From contig JAEUQR010000159.1 of the NCBI GenBank assembly GCA_016789705.1, positions 1 through 60,137 of the forward strand: DNA of 60,137 nucleotides. The letters run 5' to 3'. The notes under the pieces were generated by a model, which searched no databases, had not been told where the DNA came from, and saw only the letters and a list, made by a program, of their open reading frames with translations. Positions within the stretch are counted from its first letter, which is position 1. Each line of letters opens with the position of its first letter. This DNA comes from Acidobacteriota bacterium. Lineage in GTDB: Bacteria; Acidobacteriota; Vicinamibacteria; Vicinamibacterales; UBA2999. Both the position numbers and the translations under genes were made by a program. Of the stretch, positions 43,843 to 53,574 are shown one piece after another.

Positions 43843-44749
43843 AGTCGGCCAGGTGATCGTCGCCGGCTTCGATGAGCAGGCGGTGAATCTTCGCGCCGTG
43901 CGCGTACTCGACGAGCGCGACCTCGGCGGGCATGCGGAAGATGCCGCGCCAGAACCCGCGCTTGTCGGTGCGCCGCGGTTCGACCTTTGGCTCGTCGGAC
44001 ACGGCGTGGGCCCAGGCAGCGAGCGGCACCGGTCCACGCGGGCGGCGCGGTGACGGGGCCGGCGGCACGTGAGGCTTCGGCTCCGGCGCCACCTCGGGCA
44101 CCGGCGCCGCGGCGACGGGAGCCACCGGCTCGGCGACCGGGGACGCCTGACGCGTGCGTGCCTTCGCCGTGGTCTTGCGGGTCCGCGTTTTCGGGGCGGC
44201 GGGAGCGTCCGGCGCCGGCACGATGTGTCGCGTCGGCGCGTCGGCAACGGTGCGGGCCTGCGCCGGGCGTTTCGCCGGCCGCTTCTTCTGCACCGGCACC
44301 ACGTGGGTGTCGGTGTCGGGCACGACCGTGCCCCGCGCCTCGACTGGCGGCCGCGGCACCGGTGGCGCCTGCGGCGGCACGAACGGTTCGGCGGCCGGCG
44401 TGCCCATCGCATTCACCGCCGCCTGGGCGCGCAGCGCGAGACGCATCGCCCGCGCCGGGTTGTTGCCGACGAGCGGATGGTCGAGGCCGTCCTCCGGGGC
44501 GTCGTAACCGGCGCGGCGGCGCGCTTCGGCCAGCGCCAGGCCGACACCTTCGGACGATCGCTCGGGACGCAGGGCGCGCCGGCGTTCCTTCCGGGAGCTG
44601 GTCGGCGCGGCCCGCAGAATCGGCCGGCCGAGGCGCGCGAAGAGCGCCGGAATGCCCGCCTTCTCCGGATCGTAGATGCCCCACTCGTCGGTGATCTTCC
44701 ATTCGTCGGTGGTCGAACCGGTCTTCGCGGAGGGACGCTTGGATGACAT
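43835..44749 (-). CDS. Ala/Pro-rich, mostly disordered protein of unknown function
   Basis: In the 304-residue protein, the N-terminal ~105 residues look ordered (DEWKITDEWGIYDPEKAGIPALFARLGRPIL and NNPARAMRLALRAQAAVNAMG). Residues ~110-250 are a low-complexity Pro/Ala/Lys/Arg linker. The C-terminal ~40 residues are again structured (FWRGIFRMPAEVALVEYAHGAKIHRLLIEAGDDHLADFI). There is no signal peptide or membrane segment. The family is not recognised. The 3' end overlaps panE by eight bases. It diverges from the ParA-like gene, which might be a partner. The start could also be ATG 44770. Confidence 0.65.
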   Translation of the reverse strand: MSSKRPSAKTGSTTDEWKITDEWGIYDPEKAGIPALFARLGRPILRAAPTSSRKERRRALRPERSSEGVGLALAEARRRAGYDAPEDGLDHPLVGNNPARAMRLALRAQAAVNAMGTPAAEPFVPPQAPPVPRPPVEARGTVVPDTDTHVVPVQKKRPAKRPAQARTVADAPTRHIVPAPDAPAAPKTRTRKTTAKARTRQASPVAEPVAPVAAAPVPEVAPEPKPHVPPAPSPRRPRGPVPLAAWAHAVSDEPKVEPRRTDKRGFWRGIFRMPAEVALVEYAHGAKIHRLLIEAGDDHLADFI

Positions 44750-44997
44750 ATGGAGGATACCCGCCGACATCCCAGAGCAATCCGTGTGCCTCTCCGCGTC
44801 GGGCCGTGAAATCGCGCAGAATCGTGGCGCGCGGCGGTCTGCGCCGCACGCCGCGCCGGCAAAAATGGTCGCGCGCCTTACAAAACGGGGATCCGTGACT
44901 GACCATTTCCGGCACTGCGCCACGTGCAGTTGCAGGCAAAACTCCATGTGGCGTGCGTCACGGCGTCGTGGCACACCCATTGCCTCGGAAGGTGGGC

Positions 44998-45732
44998 ATG
45001 GTGGTGTCGTTCCTTGGCACGAAGGGCGGAACCGGCACGACGACGCTCGCGGTGAACTGCGCCGCGGAGCTGCGTCGGGTGTCGGGCATGCCGACCGTCG
45101 TGGTCGATCTGAAGCCGGGTACCGGTGACGTCGGACTGTTTCTCGGCGTGCGCTCGAAGTTCACGCTGCTCGATCTGCTCGACCAGCTCACGTGGCTCGA
45201 CCCGCATGTCATTCCCGGCATGCTCGCCCGGCACGACTGCGGTGTCGACGTGCTGCCGGGGGCGGCCGACTACGGGCGCCCCGGCGCGGCCGACGCCGCC
45301 GACGTGGAGCACGCGATCGACACACTGCGCCGCACCTACGACTACGTGGTCGTCGATGCGGGCAGCGCGCTCAGCCCGTGTTCGGCGGCGGCGCTGAACG
45401 TTTCGGACGAAGTGCACTTCGTGGCCAATCCCGACCTGCCGTGCCTGCGCAACCTGCAGCGCCTGCGCGATCTCGTGCGCCTGGCCGGCGTGCCGGAAGA
45501 CCGGGTGCGCTACGTGCTGAACCGCACGTCGGAGATGGACGTGGTGCCGCTGCGCGAGATCGAGGTGGCGCTCGGCCGCCACATCGACCACCGCTTCACG
45601 AGCGACTACCGCACCGTCGCCGCGGCGCTCAACGCCGGCGTGCCGGTCTCCACGCTGCGGCCGGGCGTGCTGCGCGCCGAACTCGACACCTTCGCCCGGG
45701 CGATCGTGTCGCGCGCGGTCGCCGTCGCGTGA
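44998..45732 (+). CDS. ParA/MinD superfamily ATPase, CpaE/TadZ-like
   Basis: The 244-residue ATPase has the deviant Walker A motif FLGTKGGTGTTTLAVN, switch-like VVVDLKPGTGDVGLFLG and Walker B YDYVVVDAGSAL. The C-terminal half resembles CpaE/TadZ-type ATPases (ADEVHFVANPDLPCLRNLQRLRD, VLNRTSEMDVVPLREIEVALGRHI), which place pili or other machines at cell poles. The usual receiver domain is missing and no pilus genes are near. The ATG 44998 has GGAAGG upstream; starts further 5' are possible. Confidence 0.85.
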   Translation: MVVSFLGTKGGTGTTTLAVNCAAELRRVSGMPTVVVDLKPGTGDVGLFLGVRSKFTLLDLLDQLTWLDPHVIPGMLARHDCGVDVLPGAADYGRPGAADAADVEHAIDTLRRTYDYVVVDAGSALSPCSAAALNVSDEVHFVANPDLPCLRNLQRLRDLVRLAGVPEDRVRYVLNRTSEMDVVPLREIEVALGRHIDHRFTSDYRTVAAALNAGVPVSTLRPGVLRAELDTFARAIVSRAVAVA

Positions 45733-45754
45733 CGGCGCGCCGCACCGGCGGCGA

Positions 45755-46105
45755 TCAGGCCTTCACGTACTCCACGGTCACTTTCGTGGTGATGCCGCCG
45801 CGCGCGGTGAAGTCGCCGACGACGGTCATCCGCCGCGGCTGGCAGGCGGCGACCAGGTCGTCGAGGATCCGGTTGGTGGCCGCCTCGTAGAAGATCCCCT
45901 GGTTGCGGAAGGCAAGCAGGTAATACTTGAGCGCCTTCAGTTCGAGGCACGCCGCGTCGGGCACGTAGCGGATCGTGATCGTGCCGAAGTCGGGCAGCCC
46001 CGTCTTCGGGCACATCGAGGTGAACTCGGGACACGCGATCGCGATCTCGAAGTCGCGCCCGGGGCGCGGGTTGGGGAAGGTCTCGAGGGGCGGCGCGCTT
46101 GACAT
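45755..46105 (-). CDS. queF: NADPH-dependent 7-cyano-7-deazaguanine (preQ0) reductase
   Basis: The 116-residue type I QueF reduces preQ0 to preQ1 for queuosine synthesis. The catalytic Cys32 lies in [19 protein letters not shown] with the conserved Asp39. The family motif E(S/L)K(S/A)hK(L/Y) is present as [21 protein letters not shown]. The length is normal for the short T-fold type. A TAAGAT box just upstream of the ATG points to a near-leaderless transcript. No other queuosine gene lies in the window. Confidence 0.95.
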   Translation of the reverse strand: MSSAPPLETFPNPRPGRDFEIAIACPEFTSMCPKTGLPDFGTITIRYVPDAACLELKALKYYLLAFRNQGIFYEAATNRILDDLVAACQPRRMTVVGDFTARGGITTKVTVEYVKA

Positions 46106-46112
46106 GCCGTCG

Positions 46113-46118
46113 ATCTTA
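46113..46118 (-). promoter_or_regulatory. Extended -10 box of queF, near-leaderless
   Basis: TGCTAAGAT on the minus strand (box TAAGAT at 46118-46113) ends seven bases before the queF ATG. The TG one base upstream makes it an extended -10. There is no room for a preQ1 riboswitch. Confidence 0.5.
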
Positions 46119-46160
46119 GCATTCGCTTGGACAGGCGCCCGGATGGGCGCTGCGCGTTCG

Positions 46161-46189
46161 TTGACACGTCATGCCGTGCGCGCTAGCAT
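46161..46189 (+). promoter_or_regulatory. Sigma70 promoter of HU-like gene
   Basis: TTGACA at 46161-46166 is a perfect -35 box. Seventeen bases later TAGCAT (46184-46189) matches the -10 box. Transcription would start near 46196, giving a ~32-base leader with the ribosome-binding site TGGAGGGGG before the ATG at 46228. This is the strongest housekeeping promoter seen in the window. Confidence 0.75.
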
Positions 46190-46227
46190 TACCGCGATTT
46201 TTCAAAGGTTTTCTGGAGGGGGACACG

Positions 46228-46527
46228 ATGGCTGAGGCGCGCCGGATGGGCAAGTCAGAGCTCTTCTCGCATTTCTCTGAGAAGTTCGAGTTGAAGCGGA
46301 CGCAGGTGCGGGAGCTGTTCGACGAGCTGACCGCGCTTGGCGAGAAGGAACTGAAGCGGTCGGGCGAGTTCGTGGTGCCCGGGATGGTGAAGCTCGTCGT
46401 GCAGAAGCGCAAGGCGCGCATGGGCCGCAACCCGGCCACCGGCGAGCCGATCAAGATCCCGGCGAAGACGGTCGTGAAGGCCCGGATCGTGAAGCAGCTC
46501 AAGGACGCCGTCCTGCCCCGCAAGTAG
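46228..46527 (+). CDS. HU/IHF family histone-like DNA-binding protein
   Basis: The 99-residue protein has the HU fold: helical N-terminus (MGKSELFSHFSEKFELKRTQVRELFDELTALGEKELKRSGEFVVPGMVKL) and the DNA-binding arm (KRKARMGRNPATGEPIKIPAKTVVKARIVKQLKDAV). The GRNPxTGE(P)I signature with the arm-tip proline is intact. It bends or wraps DNA as a dimer. The ATG at 46228 has a strong ribosome-binding site and an apparent consensus promoter, which fits high expression. Confidence 0.93.
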   Translation: MAEARRMGKSELFSHFSEKFELKRTQVRELFDELTALGEKELKRSGEFVVPGMVKLVVQKRKARMGRNPATGEPIKIPAKTVVKARIVKQLKDAVLPRK

Positions 46528-46564
46528 AGACGGACGTTCGTCGAACCCGCCCCCGGGTGTCGTA

Positions 46565-46592
46565 ACGACGGGAACCACGCGGTTCCCGTCGT
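46565..46592. terminator. 12-bp perfect stem-loop between convergent HU and NtrC-type genes
   Basis: ACGACGGGAACC (46565-46576) pairs exactly with GGTTCCCGTCGT (46581-46592) around the tetraloop ACGC. It sits 38 bases after the HU stop and 28 bases beyond the stop of the convergent regulator gene. A T-run is missing, so it may serve both directions or protect mRNA ends. Confidence 0.65.
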
Positions 46593-46620
46593 GCCGCACT
46601 TCTCTCCGTCCGCTCGTCCC

Positions 46621-48009
<1,389 letters not shown>

Positions 48010-48028
48010 GGGGGGCGCGGTCGCGGTC

Positions 48029-48034
48029 AGTATA
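48029..48034 (-). promoter_or_regulatory. -10 box of NtrC-type regulator gene
   Basis: TATACT (minus strand, 48034-48029) lies 19 bases before the ATG at 48009. On the opposite strand CATACT at 48066-48071 lies 19 bases before the divergent small membrane gene, so the 81-base gap holds two divergent promoters. Confidence 0.45.
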
Positions 48035-48090
48035 AGACTCCTCGCGGCGCGGTGCGGTGCCCGGGCATACTGTGGCCGGGAGGACAGACC

Positions 48091-48324
48091 ATGTCGTGGG
48101 TGGGGATCGTGGCGGCGGCAGCGGCGCTCGTGGCGGCGGCAGGCTGGGTGGTGGCGCGGCGCGCGGCGCGGCAGGTGCGCGACGTGACCGCGATGTACTG
48201 GCAGCTCAAGTTCGAACACGGCGAGCTCAAGGCGCGGCTGGACCGGGCCCTGCCCGATCCCTCGGCGCCGCCGAAGACTCCGCCCGGCACGCAGTTCGTG
48301 CCGCTCACGAGCGTCAAGCGATGA
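48091..48324 (+). CDS. Small single-pass membrane protein with charged helix
   Basis: The 77-residue protein starts at an ATG preceded by GGGAGGACAGACC. It has one membrane helix (VGIVAAAAALVAAAGWVVA). A charged, probably coiled helix (RQVRDVTAMYWQLKFEHGELKARLDRAL) and a Pro-rich tail follow. The family is not recognised. The arrangement (anchor plus short cytoplasmic helix) is like small scaffold or regulator proteins, but no role can be named. It lies 135 bases upstream of lpd. Confidence 0.7.
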   Translation: MSWVGIVAAAAALVAAAGWVVARRAARQVRDVTAMYWQLKFEHGELKARLDRALPDPSAPPKTPPGTQFVPLTSVKR

Positions 48325-48459
48325 CGTGCTGCCGCCGATGAGATTGTCACCGGCCGCGTGTTGACGGCCCGCCCGCATCCGGGCGAGAGTGGGAGGCTGT
48401 CCGCCCTCGCGGCTCGCGCCGCCTCGGCGTGGCCGCAGCGTGCGGAGAGGAGAGCAGGC

Positions 48460-49884
48460 GTGGCGAGCGAATTCGACGTCGTAGTGGTGGGGGCCGGCAC
48501 CGGCGGCTATGTGGCGGCCATTCGCGCCGCGCAGCTCGGCCTCAAGGTGGCGGTCGTGGAGCGGCAGAAGGCCCTCGGCGGCACCTGCCTCATCTGGGGC
48601 TGCATCCCCACTAAGGCGCTGCTCGAACACGCCCACGCGCTCAAGGTCGCGCAGTCGGCGAAGGAGTGGGGGCTGACGGGCGTCGATGGCGGCAAGGTGG
48701 GCATCGACATGCCGGCCGTGCACGCCCGCAAGGACAAGATGATCGCCGGGCTCACCGGCGGCATCGAGTCGCTCTTCAAGAAGCACAAGATCGAGTGGCT
48801 GAAGGGCACGGCACGCATCACGAGCCCGAAGACGCTCGAGGTGGCGCTGCACGCCGGCGGCACCGAGACCGTGACGGCCACGAAGCAGCTCGTGCTCGCC
48901 ACCGGCTCGGCGCCGCGGTCGATCCCCGGCATCGACGTGGACGGCAAGCAGATCATCTTCAGCGACCACGCCATCCACCTCGGTCAGGTGCCGCAGTCGA
49001 TCGCCATCATGGGCAGCGGCGCGGTGGGCGTGGAGTTCGCGTCGATCTTCAAGAGCTACGGCAGTGAAGTCACGATCATCGAGCTCATGCCGAAGCTCGT
49101 GCCGGCCGAAGACGAGGCCGTGTCGAACGAACTCGAGCGCACCTTCAAGAAGCGCGGCATCAAGTCGTACACCGGCACGAAGGTCACGAGCGCGAAGGCG
49201 ACGGCCAAGGGCGTGGACATCACGATGCAGAAGGCCGACGGCAAGACCGAGGCGCTGAACGTCGAGATGCTGCTCGTGGCCACCGGCCGCGGCCCGGTCA
49301 CCGACGGGCTCGGCGTCGAGGCCATCGGCCTCAGGATGGACCGCGGCTACATCGTGGTCGACCCGCTCTTCCAGACGAGCGTGCCGGGTGTCTCGGCCAT
49401 CGGCGACGTCATCACGATGGGCGGCCCGCACTACCAGCTCGCACATGTCTCCTCGATGGAAGGCATCCTGCTGGCGGAGAAGATCGCCGGCCACACGGTT
49501 GCGCCCATCAACTACGACCACGTGCCGCGCTGCACCTACACCGAACCGGAGATCGGCAGCGTGGGCCTCACCGAGGCGCAGGCGAAGGCCGCCGGCCACG
49601 ACGTGCGCATCGGCAGCTTCCCGTTCCGCGCCCTGGCGCGCGCCCGCATGGCGGGCGAAACCGACGGCTTCGTGAAGATCGTGGCCGAGAAGAAGTACGA
49701 CGAAGTGCTCGGCGTGCACATCATCGGCCCGCGCGCCACCGAGCTCATCGCCGAAGCCGTGCTGGCGCTGCGTCTCGAGTGCACGGTCGAGGAACTCGTG
49801 AAGACGATCCACGCGCACCCGACGATGTCCGAAGCAATGGGCGAGGCTTCCCATGCTGCGCATGGGGCGGCAATTCACATCTGA
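48460..49884 (+). CDS. lpdA: Dihydrolipoyl dehydrogenase (E3)
   Basis: The 474-residue flavoprotein re-oxidises dihydrolipoamide of 2-oxoacid dehydrogenases with NAD+. FAD-binding VVVGAGTGGYVAAIRAAQLG, the redox disulfide in GGTCLIWGCIPTK (C43, C48), the NAD-binding motif IMGSGAVGVEFASIFKSYGSEVTIIE and the catalytic pair HAHPTMSEAMGE (H453, E458) are all present. The GTG start at 48460 follows GGAGAGGAGAGCAGG; the frame is open to 48358 but that part is not protein-like. It lies directly upstream of an E2 gene. Confidence 0.95.
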   Translation: MASEFDVVVVGAGTGGYVAAIRAAQLGLKVAVVERQKALGGTCLIWGCIPTKALLEHAHALKVAQSAKEWGLTGVDGGKVGIDMPAVHARKDKMIAGLTGGIESLFKKHKIEWLKGTARITSPKTLEVALHAGGTETVTATKQLVLATGSAPRSIPGIDVDGKQIIFSDHAIHLGQVPQSIAIMGSGAVGVEFASIFKSYGSEVTIIELMPKLVPAEDEAVSNELERTFKKRGIKSYTGTKVTSAKATAKGVDITMQKADGKTEALNVEMLLVATGRGPVTDGLGVEAIGLRMDRGYIVVDPLFQTSVPGVSAIGDVITMGGPHYQLAHVSSMEGILLAEKIAGHTVAPINYDHVPRCTYTEPEIGSVGLTEAQAKAAGHDVRIGSFPFRALARARMAGETDGFVKIVAEKKYDEVLGVHIIGPRATELIAEAVLALRLECTVEELVKTIHAHPTMSEAMGEASHAAHGAAIHI

Positions 49885-49893
49885 TGACCATGT

Positions 49894-49964
49894 GATCGGA
49901 TGATCGGGTGATCGATCTCGTGATCTCCTGCGATCCGGCGACCGAATCTGCTGATCGTTCGATC
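49894..49964. repeat. GATC-rich degenerate intergenic repeat (copy 2)
   Basis: Eight GATC sites lie within 71 bases, in units close to GTGATCGGN of 8-10 bases, filling the gap between lpd and the E2 gene. It resembles the stretch at 28941-29000 in composition and unit, not in exact order. Confidence 0.6.
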
Positions 49965-49980
49965 TGGTGAAGGGAAGCCA

Positions 49981-51306
49981 ATGTCCACGCCTGTAGTAAT
50001 GCCCCAGATGGGCGAGTCGATTGCCGAGGGCACGATCGTCCGGTGGATCAAGAAGGTCGGCGACACCGTCGATCGCGACGAGCCGCTCTTCGAGATCTCG
50101 ACTGACAAGGTGGACGCCGAGATTCCTTCGCCCGCGGCCGGCGTGCTGCTCGACATCGCCGTCAAGGAAGGCGAGACGGTGCCGATTCACAGCGTCGTCG
50201 CGACGATTGGCGAGGCTGGCGCGAAGCCCGCCTCCGCCTCCGCGCCGGCTGCATCACCCTCCGGCGCTTCCGCCTCCGCCGCTGGCGCGGCTTCGGCGAG
50301 ACCGGCTTCGCCGGCCCCCGCTGCGGCGGCTCACGCTGCGCCCGCACCTGCCCCCGCACCCTCGGCCGGGACCGGCGCAGCCGGTCTCGCCGTAGCCGCG
50401 GCAGCGGCGAAGGCGGATGGCCGCGCGCAGCGCTCGTCGCCGCTCGTCCGCCGCATCGCCAAGGAACACGGCGTGGACATCGGCCACATCAGCGGCTCGG
50501 GCGCCGGTGGCCGCGTGACCAAGCACGACATCCTCGGGTTCATCGAAAAGGGACCGGCCGTGGCTGCGGCGAGACCGGCTGCGCCGGTGCATGCGCCGGC
50601 GCCGGTGGCGCGCATGGCAGGCGACCGCATCGAGCCGATGTCGGTGATGCGGAAGAAGATCGCCGAGCACATGGTGCTCAGCAAGCACACCTCGCCACAT
50701 GTCTACTCGGTGTTCGAGGTGAACTACTCGCGCGTCGATCAGATCCGCCGGGCGAAGAAGGACGACTACGAACGCCAGGGCGCGAAGCTCACGTTCACCT
50801 CGTTCATCGCCAAGGCGGTGACCGACTGCCTGCGCCGGCATCCAGTGCTGAATGCCTCGCTCGATGGCGACAACGTGATCTACCGCGGCGCGGTGAACCT
50901 CGGCATCGCCGTGTCGCTCGAGCACGGGCTGATCGTGCCGGTCGTGAAGGGCGCCGACGAGAAGAACCTGCTCGGCCTCTCGCGGGCCATCCAGGACGTG
51001 GCCGACCGCGCCCGCGCCAAGAAGCTGAATCCCGACGAAGTGCAGGGCGGCACCTTCACGATCACCAACCCCGGCAACCTCGGCGCGCAGTTCGGGCTGC
51101 CGGTCATCAACCAGCCGCAGGTCGCGATTCTCTGCGTCGGCACGATCGAGAAGCGACCCGTGGTCATCGACGACATGATCGGCATCCGGATGATGGGCTA
51201 CCTGACGCTCGGCTTCGACCATCGCCTGGTGGACGGCGTCGTGGCCGACGAGTTCCTGGCCGACCTGAAGCGCTCGCTGGAAGACTATGACCCGAGCCAG
51301 ACCTAG
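49981..51306 (+). CDS. 2-oxoacid dehydrogenase E2 (dihydrolipoamide acyltransferase), branched-chain or pyruvate type
   Basis: The 441-residue E2 has one lipoyl domain (Lys43 in ISTDKVDAEIPSP), a long Ala/Ser/Pro linker at ~78-145 and a peripheral-subunit-binding domain (SPLVRRIAKEHGVDIGHISGSGAGGRVTKHDIL). The catalytic domain ends LGFDHRLVDGVVADEFLADLKRSLEDYD (H414, D418). The TDKVDAEI lipoyl context and FDHRLVDG end resemble branched-chain or acetoin/pyruvate E2s rather than SucB. No E1 gene is nearby. The start has AAGGGAAG ahead. The TAG stop runs straight into an inverted heptad repeat. Confidence 0.9.
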   Translation: MSTPVVMPQMGESIAEGTIVRWIKKVGDTVDRDEPLFEISTDKVDAEIPSPAAGVLLDIAVKEGETVPIHSVVATIGEAGAKPASASAPAASPSGASASAAGAASARPASPAPAAAAHAAPAPAPAPSAGTGAAGLAVAAAAAKADGRAQRSSPLVRRIAKEHGVDIGHISGSGAGGRVTKHDILGFIEKGPAVAAARPAAPVHAPAPVARMAGDRIEPMSVMRKKIAEHMVLSKHTSPHVYSVFEVNYSRVDQIRRAKKDDYERQGAKLTFTSFIAKAVTDCLRRHPVLNASLDGDNVIYRGAVNLGIAVSLEHGLIVPVVKGADEKNLLGLSRAIQDVADRARAKKLNPDEVQGGTFTITNPGNLGAQFGLPVINQPQVAILCVGTIEKRPVVIDDMIGIRMMGYLTLGFDHRLVDGVVADEFLADLKRSLEDYDPSQT

Positions 51307-51403
51307 GGGCTGGGGGCTGGGGGCTGGCGCGTGCTACCGTCCCGCCCTTCCAGTGCCTGACCGTAACGTCGACTCCAGGCTCCCGAACTAGTCCGGCGGC
51401 AGC

Positions 51404-52173
<770 letters not shown>

Positions 52174-52177
<4 letters not shown>

Positions 52178-52824
52178 CAAGCGCCCCTCTTCGCTGCACT
52201 GAATACACCCGCATCGCGGGGTGGATGAGCGCCCTCGTCACCACCGCGACGTTCTCCTTCCTGCACGACGCCTACGACCGGCTGCCGCTGCTCGTGCCGA
52301 TCCGGTTCGACGACGGCAATCCGAGCCAGTTCGCCTTCAAGTCGGTCGAACTCGTGTATCTGCCGTTCGGCCTGCAGGTGGCGCTCAGCCTCGTGTTCGC
52401 GGCCATCGTGGCGGTGCTCATCCGCCGCTCGGTGCGGCCTGACGACCGCGGCCTGGCGGCTGCCCCGACGCAACACGCCGCCGAGGCCATCGCGCTGCTG
52501 GCGATGGTGTGGATCACCTTTCAGGGCGTGAACGCGTGGCGCCTGGCGATGCTCTACCGGCGCACGTTCGACGCGCACCAGGAGATCTTCGTCGTGGCGC
52601 TCATCACCGCCTTCACCGCGTCGGTCGTCATCGTGGCCCGCGCGGTGCTCCAGGTGCAGGCCTCGGAGGCGGGCGGCGACGCGCCGAGTCAGCTCCGCCT
52701 GCCGGTCGTGGACCACCGCCGCCGGCCCTTCGCCGTGGCCGCCCTTGCCGTGGCGCTGGCGGTGGGCATCGCGGCGCCGCTCTACATCCTGGCGTCCGTC
52801 TGGGGCGGCCTCAAGCCCATCTAG
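52174..52824 (+). CDS. Multi-pass membrane protein, DUF1648-like N-terminus
   Basis: The 216-residue protein has about five membrane segments. The first ~75 residues (FLHDAYDRLPLLVPIRFDDGNPSQFAFKSVELVYLPFGLQ) resemble DUF1648, found in SdpI-like immunity and other membrane proteins (LPxxIPxHFxxxGxPDxxxxK). A C-terminal pair of helices ends AAPLYILASVWGGLKPI. The ATG overlaps the lipB TGA (ATGA). The role is unknown; the coupling to lipB may be incidental. Confidence 0.75.
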
Positions 52825-52889
52825 GGCGCGCCCGGCGACCCCGCCCGCCGCTTCCGGTTCCACCTCGTCCGTCGTCCGCTGTCCGCTCC

Positions 52890-52919
52890 GGGGAATACCC
52901 GCCCGTCCAGGGGTGTTCA
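52890..52919 (+). promoter_or_regulatory. Candidate ECF-type (RpoE-like) promoter
   Basis: GGGGAATA at 52890-52897 resembles the GGAAT -35 element of RpoE-group sigma factors. Sixteen bases later TGTTCA (52914-52919) lies at the -10 position. Transcription would start ~52926, about 23 bases before the ECF sigma GTG, as expected for autoregulation. The -10 match is weak. Confidence 0.4.
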
Positions 52920-52948
52920 TTACGGGTAGACAACGAGACGAGGTAACC

Positions 52949-53566
52949 GTGAACCGCATCCCGAGCGACACCGCACTCATCGAACGCCTGCAGGCCGGCG
53001 ACGACACCGCCGTGGCCGAACTGGCCCGCACCTATGGCGCCAGGGTCTACCAGCTGGCGCTGCGCTACACCCGTAACAAGGAAGACGCCGAAGAAGTCGT
53101 GCAGGATGTCCTGCTCAAGGTGCGCGACAAGATCGACGCTTTCCGTGGCGATGCCGCTCTGTCGTCCTGGATCTACCGCATCACCTTCAACACCGCGATG
53201 TCGCGCCTGCGCTCGACGCGTGCGGCCCGCTTCCACGAAGTGTCGGACGACAACGGCAGTGTCAACGAAGACGGCTCCCCGCGCGTGTACGAACCGGCGG
53301 ACTGGTCGAATCTCGGTGACGATGCCGTGCACCGCGCCGAACTGCGCGATGCCCTGCGCGTGGCCGTCGCCGAACTGCCGGCCATCTACCGCGCGCCGGT
53401 GATCCTGCGCGACCTGCGCGGCCTGTCCACGGAAGAAGCGAGCCGGCGCCTCAAGGTGAAAGATCAGACGCTGAAGTCGCGCCTGCACCGAGGCCGCCTC
53501 ATCCTGCGCGAGCGTCTCGCGGCGTTCGCCGGCGGGCTCTCGATGCACCACGCCGCCACGGCGTAG
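52949..53566 (+). CDS. RpoE-like ECF RNA polymerase sigma factor
   Basis: The 205-residue factor has region 2 (ALIERLQAGDDTAVAELARTYGARVYQLALRYTRNKEDAEEVVQDVLLKVRDKIDAFRGDAALSSWIYRITFNTAMSRLRS), a ~45-residue acidic linker and region 4 (LPAIYRAPVILRDLRGLSTEEASRRLKVKDQTLKSRLHRGRLILRERL). The long acidic linker fits the RpoE group. No anti-sigma factor gene follows: the next gene is convergent. The GTG start has GAGGT eight bases upstream. A candidate self-type promoter is in front. Confidence 0.92.
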   Translation: MNRIPSDTALIERLQAGDDTAVAELARTYGARVYQLALRYTRNKEDAEEVVQDVLLKVRDKIDAFRGDAALSSWIYRITFNTAMSRLRSTRAARFHEVSDDNGSVNEDGSPRVYEPADWSNLGDDAVHRAELRDALRVAVAELPAIYRAPVILRDLRGLSTEEASRRLKVKDQTLKSRLHRGRLILRERLAAFAGGLSMHHAATA

Positions 53567-53574
53567 ACTCCGCG

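Noticed and set aside
46106-46160. preQ1 riboswitch upstream of queF
   Set aside because: A -10 box sits seven bases from the ATG, so there is no leader to hold a riboswitch, and no preQ1 aptamer pattern was seen.
48010-50190. Minus-strand extension of the NtrC-type regulator across lpd and the E2 start
   Set aside because: It is antisense to two strong genes, and the regulator has a normal receiver start at 48009 with its own -10 box.
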